DNA from: a bacterium
GTDB lineage: Bacteria > Cyanobacteriota > Vampirovibrionia > Obscuribacterales > Obscuribacteraceae
NCBI GenBank assembly: GCA_030431355.1
Contig: JAUIJG010000333.1
Location: 1 to 5,890 of the forward strand
Length of the DNA stretch: 5,890 nt
Direction: 5' to 3'
A program made the position numbers and the translations under genes. Below the pieces are notes generated by a model. That model did no database searches and had not been told where the DNA came from. It was given only the letters and a program-made list of their open reading frames with translations. This document shows positions 1-5,794 of the stretch, one piece after another. Positions within the stretch are counted from its first letter, which is position 1. Each line of letters starts with the position of its first letter.

Positions 1-87
1 GGGTCAATCGGAATGACTTTGCTGGAAGTTCGGGGAATTCAACAAATCAGTTCCTCGCCGGTAATACTTTCTCAATGTGTCTCGTGA
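1..87 (+). other. Possible out-of-frame upstream part of the TPR gene
   Basis: Reading from base 1, frame 1 stays open for 28 codons to a TGA at 85-87. It contains a segment, GMTLLEVRG, that looks like helix A and the turn of a TPR unit. The TPR gene itself runs in frame 2, where a TAA sits at 62-64. Its first residues (SRDPNQAEP) look like the end of one TPR and the start of the next. The simplest reading is that the TPR protein extends leftwards beyond the window and that a frameshift, real or from sequencing, separates the two pieces. The fused repeat would be about three residues short, so a small deletion is as plausible as a single-base error. The stretch is too short to be certain. Confidence 0.3.
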
Positions 88-1186
88 TCCTAACCAGGCG
101 GAGCCCCGCCTCAATTTGGCTATGATCTACCTGGCCGACGCCGAACCCGAAAAAGCTGAAGAAGCAATAAGTTCCCTGAGAACAAAGACTTATACGACCC
201 CACATATAATGGCAGTTTCCTCCCTTGTCAATGCCCGGTTGGGCAAATTTGAAGAAGCGGAGAAAGAAGCGGAGGAAGCCTTCAAATCGGAGCCGGAGCA
301 TCCGGTCGCTCTGGTGGCCCGTGCCGAAGTTCTCTCCCTGACCGGCAAAGGTGACGAAGCCATAGACCTGCTGGAGACAGCTCATACAAAGTACCCGGAG
401 AATATCTATGTGATTCAAGAGCTGGCGGAAACCTACGCCAGAATGGACAAACTTCAAGAAGCAGTTGCCCTCGCCAGAGAAGCGAAGAAGCTAAATCCTG
501 ACAGAAGAGCCACCGATGAGCTGTTGATGTTCTCTCTCGCCAAACAAAAGAAGATGACGGAAGCCTTCTCAATCCTCGACCAACTCACCGGTCTTGATAG
601 CCGCGAGAAAGAGATGTTCAAAGGCAAAATATACGAAAAGTCGGGGGATTTAGGAGACGCTCTCAAGTACTATCAGAGCTTGATCAAGAAAAATCCTTAT
701 AACGAAGACTCTCACTTCAGAATGGGTGAACTCTATCTACAAGAGAAAAAGTACAACCAGGCGACCAAGCATTTTTTCCAGGTTGTCGACCAGAATGGTG
801 GCAGAATGGACGCTAGACTATTGATGGCCAGAGCCCTCATGGAAAAGAAGAAAAACAAACAGGCAATTATTGAGCTGGAGCAAATCCTTAAGCTAGATAA
901 GTCACAAACCCAGGCCTATAAACTCCTGGGTGAGGCCTATTACGCAAGGAAAAAATATAAAGAAGCCAGACAAGCATTTCAAAAAGCTGACAGTGAAAAG
1001 TTGCTGGACACCGAGAATCTTATTACCTACGCATCGGTGCTTGAGAGATTGAAGTCATACAAAGAAGCCTCAACGGTACTATCCAGAGCGAGCAAAATCG
1101 AAGGTATCGATGAGAATTACCGAAAGCAAATTGAGAAACTTGCCGGCAAACTGCCGGAACCTCCACAACTGGAAAGTTCCCGATGA
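77..1186 (+). CDS. TPR repeat protein, N-terminus probably incomplete
   Basis: This 369-residue protein consists almost entirely of tetratricopeptide repeats. About ten 34-residue units run from residue 7 to 345. Typical spacing is seen in AEPRLNLAMIYL...EKAEEA (7-30), GDEAIDLLE (92-100), GDLGDALKYYQSLIKKNP (190-207), YNQATKHFFQVV (226-237) and YKEARQAF (294-301). TPR solenoids bind other proteins, and no catalytic domain is visible. There is no signal peptide or membrane segment in the part seen. The C-terminus is a short charged, proline-containing tail (about 346-369). The GTG start at 77 is the first possible one after a TAA at 62-64 and has no clear Shine-Dalgarno. The sequence starts in mid-repeat, so the true start is probably further upstream in a disrupted frame. 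The overall look recalls TPR proteins of exopolysaccharide/PEP-CTERM loci, but similarity among TPRs is weak evidence. Its position just upstream of a kinase suggests a scaffold or regulatory partner (inference). Confidence 0.85.
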   Translation: MSRDPNQAEPRLNLAMIYLADAEPEKAEEAISSLRTKTYTTPHIMAVSSLVNARLGKFEEAEKEAEEAFKSEPEHPVALVARAEVLSLTGKGDEAIDLLETAHTKYPENIYVIQELAETYARMDKLQEAVALAREAKKLNPDRRATDELLMFSLAKQKKMTEAFSILDQLTGLDSREKEMFKGKIYEKSGDLGDALKYYQSLIKKNPYNEDSHFRMGELYLQEKKYNQATKHFFQVVDQNGGRMDARLLMARALMEKKKNKQAIIELEQILKLDKSQTQAYKLLGEAYYARKKYKEARQAFQKADSEKLLDTENLITYASVLERLKSYKEASTVLSRASKIEGIDENYRKQIEKLAGKLPEPPQLESSR

Positions 1187-1210
1187 CATTCGTATTATCG
1201 CTGTTATACT
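1183..1210 (+). promoter_or_regulatory. Probable sigma-70-type promoter for the kinase gene
   Basis: ATGACA at 1183-1188 matches the -35 consensus at 5 of 6 positions. TATACT at 1205-1210 matches the -10 consensus at 5 of 6. The spacer is 16 bases. The -35 box contains the TGA stop codon of the TPR gene (1184-1186). The predicted transcript would start near 1217, leaving a leader of roughly 25 bases before the kinase start. This would let the kinase and glycosyltransferase be expressed separately from the TPR gene. The call comes from consensus matching only. Confidence 0.45.
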
Positions 1211-1219
1211 TATTAAGTT

Positions 1220-1224
1220 AGGAG
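1220..1224 (+). promoter_or_regulatory. Shine-Dalgarno AGGAG upstream of the kinase
   Basis: AGGAG lies 18 bases before the kinase ATG (1243), which is unusually far. It lies only 7 bases before a GTG at 1232, an ideal distance, but that GTG is in another frame and reaches a stop after four codons. The kinase frame has a TGA at 1237-1239, so an in-frame extension to this site is impossible in the sequence as given. Confidence 0.55.
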
Positions 1225-1231
1225 CAGCTAC

Positions 1232-1246
1232 GTGTCTGAATCATGA
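1232..1246 (+). CDS. Four-codon mini-ORF overlapping the kinase start (V-S-E-S-stop)
   Basis: GTG TCT GAA TCA TGA begins 7 bases after a good AGGAG. Its stop codon overlaps the kinase start as ATGA (1243-1246), the classic arrangement for termination and re-initiation. It could be a tiny leader that couples ribosomes onto the kinase. Alternatively it is the true kinase start put out of frame by a one-base error: MSES followed by the kinase N-terminus would read naturally. Its coding status is unproven. Confidence 0.25.
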   Translation: MSES

Positions 1247-2463
1247 GCGATACTAATTCCGGATTTCCCAGCGATGACTTTGAGCGCTCTTTTCCCTATG
1301 TCCTGAACAGGAGATGGGAAGTAGTAGACAAGCTTGGTCAGGGCGGTATGGGTACCGTATTTATGGCCAGGGACCTTAACCTGCCCAATTTAACTGATCA
1401 AAAACGAGCATGCGTAGTCAAACAGCTACGGGATGATTTCTTCCGGGAAGAAGACAGGGAAAAAGCCCTTCAATTCTTTTTTCGAGAAGCGCAGGTTTTA
1501 GCAGCTCTCAACCATCCCAACATCGTCCGCATCCTCGACTTCTTCACAGAAGACCATAAGTCCTTTCTGGTTATGGAATATGTGCAGGGGCAAAACCTGC
1601 ACGAGATGGTCATGAAACGTCAGGAACCTTTCTCCGAGGAGATGGTGGTGGAATGGGCCATACAGATCTGCGATGTGCTCCATTATCTTCATACTCATGA
1701 TCCACCGGTTATTTACCGAGACTTGAAGCCAAGCAATATCATGATCGATGTCCACGACAACGTCAAACTTGTGGATTTTGGTATCGCCAGACCTTTTGAA
1801 GAATCTGAAGACAATACCCATGTCGTCTCCCAGGGTTACTCCCCACCGGAACAGTACTGGGGAGCGGCAGATCCCCGCTCGGATGTTTATGCCCTCGGTT
1901 GCACCATGTATTTCTTGCTTACCGGAGAAGACCCGGCTGCCCTGAACGTAGCCACGCCGAAGTCTGTAAATCCGGAGATCTCAGACCATGTGGACGAGAT
2001 CATTCAAAGAAGCACCCAGCAAGACGTATGGGGTAGATTCCAGTCCGCCCTGGAGATGAAAGAGGTCCTCACCTACAATCCCAATGAGTCCAAAAAAGCT
2101 CAGAAAAATCGTCCGGTGCTTGCCATTGTCGTAGGACTTTTCATAACCACAGTTTTTCTTGGTGGTCTGATGTTATCGGCTAAACTACACGATCAGTCTC
2201 AGATGCGCCCGATGCCCGTGGATCAATACAGAGATTTGAGAGCAAACAAAGAGCTGGAAGCGGAAAAAAACAAGTTCCTTGAAGACAAAAAGCAGTTTGA
2301 AGAACAGAAGCGTGAGTTTATGTTCAATTTCTTCAAGAAAGATGCAAACACAGAGGCGCCTAAAGAAGCTGCAACGCCTTCCAAAAACAGTGGCGAAATG
2401 GCTTTCCCGCTCTATCAACAAGAGAGCGAAATGGCTATAACAGACCCGGACGGACTAAAGTAG
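1243..2463 (+). CDS. Membrane-anchored Ser/Thr protein kinase (PknB/Hanks type)
   Basis: This 406-residue protein has a complete N-terminal kinase domain (about 24-277), so it should transfer phosphate from ATP to Ser/Thr residues of cytoplasmic targets. The visible motifs are the glycine loop GQGGMG (32-37), the ATP-anchoring Lys60 in VVK, the helix-C Glu82 (REAQVL), the hinge MEYVQG (111-116) and the catalytic loop YRDLKPSN (158-165, Asp160, Asn165). These are followed by DFG (178-180), the P+1/APE-like segment YSPPEQY (199-205), DVYALG (214-219) and the late conserved Arg265. All catalytic residues are present; Tyr replaces the His of HRD, as in many bacterial kinases of this subtype. A single membrane helix follows (about 291-312), then a charged coiled coil (about 330-362) and a short low-complexity tail. 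No PASTA, WD40 or other known sensor domain is seen. The ATG at 1243 is forced by an in-frame TGA at 1237. The downstream glycosyltransferase starts 4 bases after the stop codon. Confidence 0.95.
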   Translation: MSDTNSGFPSDDFERSFPYVLNRRWEVVDKLGQGGMGTVFMARDLNLPNLTDQKRACVVKQLRDDFFREEDREKALQFFFREAQVLAALNHPNIVRILDFFTEDHKSFLVMEYVQGQNLHEMVMKRQEPFSEEMVVEWAIQICDVLHYLHTHDPPVIYRDLKPSNIMIDVHDNVKLVDFGIARPFEESEDNTHVVSQGYSPPEQYWGAADPRSDVYALGCTMYFLLTGEDPAALNVATPKSVNPEISDHVDEIIQRSTQQDVWGRFQSALEMKEVLTYNPNESKKAQKNRPVLAIVVGLFITTVFLGGLMLSAKLHDQSQMRPMPVDQYRDLRANKELEAEKNKFLEDKKQFEEQKREFMFNFFKKDANTEAPKEAATPSKNSGEMAFPLYQQESEMAITDPDGLK

Positions 2464-2467
2464 AGCC

Positions 2468-4255
2468 TTGCAAGAATCCACAAAAATAGAGCTTCGCTTC
2501 AAACTGATTGCGCTTCTTCTTGTATTTTTGATCCTGGCGATGTTTTCCACGATCGGTCTATTAGAGCACGACTTAAGCCTGGCCCTTGCCCGGGACAATG
2601 TGTTGGCAGATATTGTCGCGCTTCTACCCGGGGCTTTTCAGAGATTTGGAGTCTTCCTGGCTATTGCATTTCTCTTTGGTGCCGGAACGATCTTTATGGA
2701 TCGCAGCCTCGAAAGAACCTCTCGAACAATGTTTTTTTCCACAGTAGTTATAATCTCGCTCTGCCTGGGCTGGCTTGTGACGACTAGAGTGCTGCAGTTT
2801 CCAATCTGCGGCGATGATTCCTATATAGATTTCCGCTATGTCAGGAACTGGCTATCGGGCAGCAGTTTCGACTACAATCCCGGCGCAAAGGTAATAGGAT
2901 TCACCTCTCACATACATCTAATTGTCCTCTATCTGACCTGTCTCATTTCGAAATCTACCGATGTGGCGCTAGTTTCCCAGACAATTAATGTGGTTTTTCA
3001 GCTGGTCAATTTTTCCATCATCTACTTCTTCTCCCTGGATGTGTTTAAAAGGCGGGAGTCGGCCCTCGCTGCTATTTGTCTCTATAGCCTGGATCCCTAT
3101 GGAATTCAGCAGACCGTCTTCGGCAAAGAGACTCATATCCTCGTGTGTTTCCTCCTTCTATCCATATGGGCGATGTTCAAAAATCGGATAGTGACATCGG
3201 CCTGGCTTACCTCTATTATGCCGTTTATCAGACCGGAAGCAGTAATCTGGTGGTTTCTGGTCCTCCTCTTTAATTTTAAACAAAGCAAGAAAAAGGCATT
3301 GATCGCCTATATTCCTCCATGCACGCTGGTGCTATTGGCGGTGCTTGGTCTCTATTTTCTTTTTGGAACTGTGGTACCCCATGGAATGGTCGGCAAATTC
3401 AAGATGTTCTATCCGATGATGCCGGGGTTTATGTTTTTCAACACCCTCTGGATGATTGGAACCGGCATTCTCTTGCCTCGGTTTTACCTGGATGTGCCCG
3501 GTATCGCCTATGCTCTTTCGGCTATGCTTTTCGGAATCCTGACCCTGGTTTTTGCTTTTAGATTTCTCAAGCAAAAACCCTTTAGATGGTATTTCGTAGC
3601 GGTTCTCGTATTTATGGTGGTCTTCGGTATCAAAAATCCAGCCCCATTCGGGTGGTACCATTGCTGGTATTCTCTCATTCCGATATTCATAGGGGCTGCT
3701 ATAGTTCCGGCTTTGATAGACAAACTCAAAGACAATTCAGCATCCTCTCCGAAACTGAAAAAGCTATTCGCAGGAATCGTTCTCACTATAATGGTGTTAA
3801 CGCAAATAGGACAGCAGTTTACGCGTCCGCGTCTGGATATGACAGCGTTTACCTTTGCCTGGAACAATGAGTTTCGCAGGCTTATTCAGTTCGGATACGC
3901 CCTGGACAAGATGAAGGAATTCCCCGGATCTCAAACAGCCACCATAGGAGCACCGGAGATTGGCTACATAGGATACAAGCACCAGGGAGACATTCTCGAT
4001 TTCTGCGGATTATTGTCACCGCAAGTGGTGAAATATGGCAGGCTTCCGGAAAGTTTCCAGGGTAAAGGTGAAGTCCTGGAGATCAATCCGGCCATAGTCA
4101 AAGACTTGAAACCTCCATATATAATCACCCTTGAAGCTTTCGGCAGAGAACTCTTGAAGGATGAATTCTTTATGTCGAATTACGAAAAGGTCGGAAGCTG
4201 GAAAAATGAATGGGCAAACAGCGATGGAATATTTCTCTATCGTCTCAGGAAATAA
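2468..4255 (+). CDS. Polytopic membrane glycosyltransferase-like protein (GT-C fold)
   Basis: This 595-residue protein has about 11-13 hydrophobic membrane segments between residues 12 and 450 and a soluble C-terminal domain (about 452-595). After the third helix, in the likely first large external loop, is GDDSYIDFRYVRNWLSG (115-131), followed by NPGAKVIGFTS (137-147). An Asp-Asp-x-(Tyr/Phe) pair followed by a NPGE-V-G-TSP-like stretch is typical of GT-C enzymes of the mycobacterial AftB/ArnT-like group, where the acidic pair is catalytic. Other family-like features are RPEA (255-258), VPHGMVGK (303-310, compare the P-N-T-x-x-A-K segment of AftB relatives) and the C-terminal IGAPEIGYIGY ... 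DFCGLLSP (493-518). Such enzymes move a sugar from a polyprenyl-phosphate donor to an acceptor outside the cytoplasmic membrane; the sugar and acceptor cannot be told here. The TTG start is supported because the next Met (residue 25) would cut into the first helix and a TAA at 2456-2458 blocks extension. Four bases separate it from the kinase stop codon, suggesting co-translation. Confidence 0.8.
   Translation: MQESTKIELRFKLIALLLVFLILAMFSTIGLLEHDLSLALARDNVLADIVALLPGAFQRFGVFLAIAFLFGAGTIFMDRSLERTSRTMFFSTVVIISLCLGWLVTTRVLQFPICGDDSYIDFRYVRNWLSGSSFDYNPGAKVIGFTSHIHLIVLYLTCLISKSTDVALVSQTINVVFQLVNFSIIYFFSLDVFKRRESALAAICLYSLDPYGIQQTVFGKETHILVCFLLLSIWAMFKNRIVTSAWLTSIMPFIRPEAVIWWFLVLLFNFKQSKKKALIAYIPPCTLVLLAVLGLYFLFGTVVPHGMVGKFKMFYPMMPGFMFFNTLWMIGTGILLPRFYLDVPGIAYALSAMLFGILTLVFAFRFLKQKPFRWYFVAVLVFMVVFGIKNPAPFGWYHCWYSLIPIFIGAAIVPALIDKLKDNSASSPKLKKLFAGIVLTIMVLTQIGQQFTRPRLDMTAFTFAWNNEFRRLIQFGYALDKMKEFPGSQTATIGAPEIGYIGYKHQGDILDFCGLLSPQVVKYGRLPESFQGKGEVLEINPAIVKDLKPPYIITLEAFGRELLKDEFFMSNYEKVGSWKNEWANSDGIFLYRLRK
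4245..4255. other. Convergent 3' overlap of the glycosyltransferase and uppP
   Basis: The last codons of the + strand glycosyltransferase (TAA at 4253-4255) and of - strand uppP (TGA, complement of 4245-4247) overlap by 11 bases. There is no room for a terminator between them, and no GC-rich hairpin with a T-run was found around the overlap. Transcripts from the two sides would therefore have complementary 3' ends. Confidence 0.9.
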
Positions 4256-5072
4256 ACCCACTTTTGACAGCATAAAGAATGACCGCTCCGAACAGGACGC
4301 GATAGACGACAAACCACCAGGTTGAGTGTTTTTCGAGAAACTTGATCATCCATGCGATGGCCAGATAGCTTACCACCGTAGAAGCTATCAGTCCGCATAT
4401 CAAACCAGGTATTCCTATATCGGCGATACCTATCTCGAACAATTCTTTCAGCTCCAGCAATCCGCTCAGCACCACCGCCGGTATTCCCAGCAAGAAGCTA
4501 AATCTGGCAGCATCAGCTCTATTGAGGCCGAGCAACATGGCTACGGTGAGAGTAGAACCGCTCCTTGAGCATCCCGGAATCAAAGCCATGGCCTGACCCA
4601 AACCGACAAGCAGTCCATCTTTGATACCAAGGTCTTTCAGATTCTTCTTCTGGTTGCCGAGGATCTCCGCCACCACAAGCAGAATTCCCATGATTATGGA
4701 GACGATGGCGATTAACTCAAGGCTGCGAAGGGGGCTATCTTTCTGCTCCAGGAGCCCTTTTATCGCTAATCCTATAATACAGATGGGGGCGGTACCAATA
4801 ATAATGCCTGAAAAAAGTTTGAAATCGCTTGATTGATAATCCTTCTCTTTAACCGCCTTAAGAAAGCCAAGAGATATGCTCGTGATCTGGCGAGCGAAGT
4901 AGGCGAGCAGTGCCGCCACCGAACCAAGTTGCAAAACCGCTGAATAAGCAGCGCCTGGATCACCCCAGCCGATAAAAGCCGGTACTACCCTGAGGTGAGC
5001 ACTACTTGAAATAGGCAAAAACTCAGTCAGTCCCTGAACAATACCAAGTATGGAAATCGATTCTGGTGCCAC
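4245..5072 (-). CDS. uppP: Undecaprenyl-diphosphatase (BacA/UppP family)
   Basis: UppP removes a phosphate from undecaprenyl diphosphate to regenerate the lipid carrier for peptidoglycan and other envelope glycans. Loss of carrier recycling sensitises cells to bacitracin. The 275-residue length fits the family (E. coli 273). Both signature regions are intact: VQGLTEFLPISSSAHL (12-27), with the (Q/E)xxxE pair Gln13/Glu17 and His26, and PGCSRSGSTLT (166-176), with the catalytic Arg170. About eight hydrophobic segments cover the chain. Runs such as GWGDPGAAYSAVLQLGS, SPLRSLELIAI and RFSFLLGIPAV resemble cyanobacterial UppP most closely. The start is GTG at 5072-5070, preceded on the - strand by a purine-rich AGAGAAGAG (5087-5079) six bases away. 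Its product serves polyprenyl-dependent transferases, which is relevant to the neighbouring GT-C gene. Confidence 0.96.
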   Translation of the reverse strand: MAPESISILGIVQGLTEFLPISSSAHLRVVPAFIGWGDPGAAYSAVLQLGSVAALLAYFARQITSISLGFLKAVKEKDYQSSDFKLFSGIIIGTAPICIIGLAIKGLLEQKDSPLRSLELIAIVSIIMGILLVVAEILGNQKKNLKDLGIKDGLLVGLGQAMALIPGCSRSGSTLTVAMLLGLNRADAARFSFLLGIPAVVLSGLLELKELFEIGIADIGIPGLICGLIASTVVSYLAIAWMIKFLEKHSTWWFVVYRVLFGAVILYAVKSGFIS

Positions 5073-5140
5073 CGGAGACTCTTCTCTAAATATACGAAAA
5101 ACATAATTCTAGAGCAGAATCACAAAAGAAAAGATAAAAC
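5073..5140. other. AT-rich gap upstream of uppP
   Basis: These 68 bases separate the uppP start from the end of the next - strand frame. They are AT-rich, with a purine-rich + strand (5122-5139). They hold the probable uppP Shine-Dalgarno at 5079-5087. On the - strand there are -10-like hexamers, TAGAAT (5111-5106) and TATATT (5094-5089), but neither has a convincing -35 box at the right distance. A promoter is likely here but cannot be placed. Confidence 0.4.
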
Positions 5141-5794
5141 CTACTCATCTGTTGTTTCAGATGATTTATCCGAACGACTTTCAGAAACGTCGTCGTCTTT
5201 TTGAACCTGTTTGCGCCATGCGGACATGCCATCACTGGAAGCGGCCTTGACCACCATCTCTTCCAGCTTCGCATCTCTGGGTTTTCCACCCAGTTTAACC
5301 AAAAGCTTATCGAGGGTGTCGGAAGACTCTTTGGACAGAGCTATGAACTCAAGGCCCAGGCTGGTCTCCAGCTCCGCCCTGACCCGGGGGGGAGCCGTCG
5401 CCGTCAGGGCCGAGGGCTCCGCGATGTCGCCGAACGGACAGCGCAGGCGGATCATGTGCACGCGCGTCGGATCGAGACTCTCGAGTCGGCTGCCGTCATG
5501 TGCAAACAGTCGCATCAGTCCCATGACGGTGCGGAACCTGTGGTGAGCGTAAGCCGCCGCGGCTGGTGCTCGGTCAAGCAGCAGGCCACCAGCGGTGGAG
5601 TTGTAGACGCAGTGCCGACCGGCAGGAGGGGCAGCAGTCTCCAACACTTCGCGGCGAATAATCCAGTGTAGTTGAGACCTGTGGTGCGAGGCAAGCACTG
5701 CGATTTTCGCCCCTGCAACGCTATACTTGGTGCCTGCCGCAAATCCCTGTTGCCCGCTGGAGACGGACATGTCCACCACCCCGCTGCTCGACAC
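5141..5794 (-). CDS. Hypothetical protein, possibly a chimeric reading frame
   Basis: I do not recognise this 217-residue frame. The C-terminal ~75 residues are polar, with helix-like charged stretches ([31 protein letters not shown]). They end in an acidic/serine-rich tail ([19 protein letters not shown], in the last 20 or so residues), as in a real soluble C-terminus. The middle (codons around 5345-5540) shows a clear high-GC coding pattern on this strand by hand count: roughly 68% GC at first, 50% at second and 80% at third positions. The first ~85 residues are less convincing. The GTG start at 5794 overlaps the opposing purC start by 26 bases and has no Shine-Dalgarno. ATGs at 5770, 5524 or 5515 are alternatives; 5524 gives 127 residues. 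GC drops sharply inside the frame near 5340, so it may join two unrelated gene ends. There are no membrane segments or known motifs. Confidence 0.4.
   Translation of the reverse strand: MSSSGVVDMSVSSGQQGFAAGTKYSVAGAKIAVLASHHRSQLHWIIRREVLETAAPPAGRHCVYNSTAGGLLLDRAPAAAAYAHHRFRTVMGLMRLFAHDGSRLESLDPTRVHMIRLRCPFGDIAEPSALTATAPPRVRAELETSLGLEFIALSKESSDTLDKLLVKLGGKPRDAKLEEMVVKAASSDGMSAWRKQVQKDDDVSESRSDKSSETTDE
5376..5410. repeat. GC-rich inverted repeat with 8-base arms
   Basis: GCCCTGAC (5376-5383) and its exact complement GTCAGGGC (5403-5410) flank a 19-base loop that contains a run of seven G (5386-5392). A second, interleaved pair, GGAGCC (5391-5396) and GGCTCC (5415-5420), overlaps it. The repeat lies about 30-60 bases inside the GC-rich side of the composition break. 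In such GC-rich sequence the pairing could be chance. Confidence 0.35.
5699..5727 (+). promoter_or_regulatory. Weak candidate promoter for purC
   Basis: TATACT at 5722-5727 matches the -10 consensus at 5 of 6 positions and stands out in GC-rich surroundings, 41 bases before the purC ATG. The sequence 16-18 bases upstream (around 5698-5704) matches the -35 box poorly, at 3 of 6 at best. No operator or riboswitch-like structure was recognised between 5600 and 5768. Confidence 0.25.

Noticed and set aside
47..666. Several open frames on the - strand across the TPR gene
   Set aside because: They are antisense to a clear TPR coding sequence, lack domain features and look like mirror frames of its codon pattern.
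77..1186. Naming the TPR protein as the PEP-CTERM system TPR lipoprotein PrsT
   Set aside because: Only generic TPR consensus is visible. No lipobox or other exosortase-linked gene is in the window.
3319..3870. Open frames on both strands inside the glycosyltransferase
   Set aside because: The host gene has continuous membrane segments and family motifs here; the alternative frames have none.
5106..5120. Small inverted repeat ATTCT-AGAGC-AGAAT followed on the - strand by a T-run, a possible terminator
   Set aside because: Five AT-rich base pairs with a 5-base loop are too weak, and the T-run does not directly follow the stem.
5082..5140. Promoter for uppP using TATATT (5094-5089) or TAGAAT (5111-5106)
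   Set aside because: TATATT would put the transcript start on the Shine-Dalgarno. Neither hexamer has a recognisable -35 box at 16-18 bases.
5201..5671. Open + strand frame over the GC-rich tail
   Set aside because: It is in codon register with the - strand frame. Its third positions (about 68% GC) are less GC-rich than those of the - strand frame (about 80%), and its protein shows no motif.
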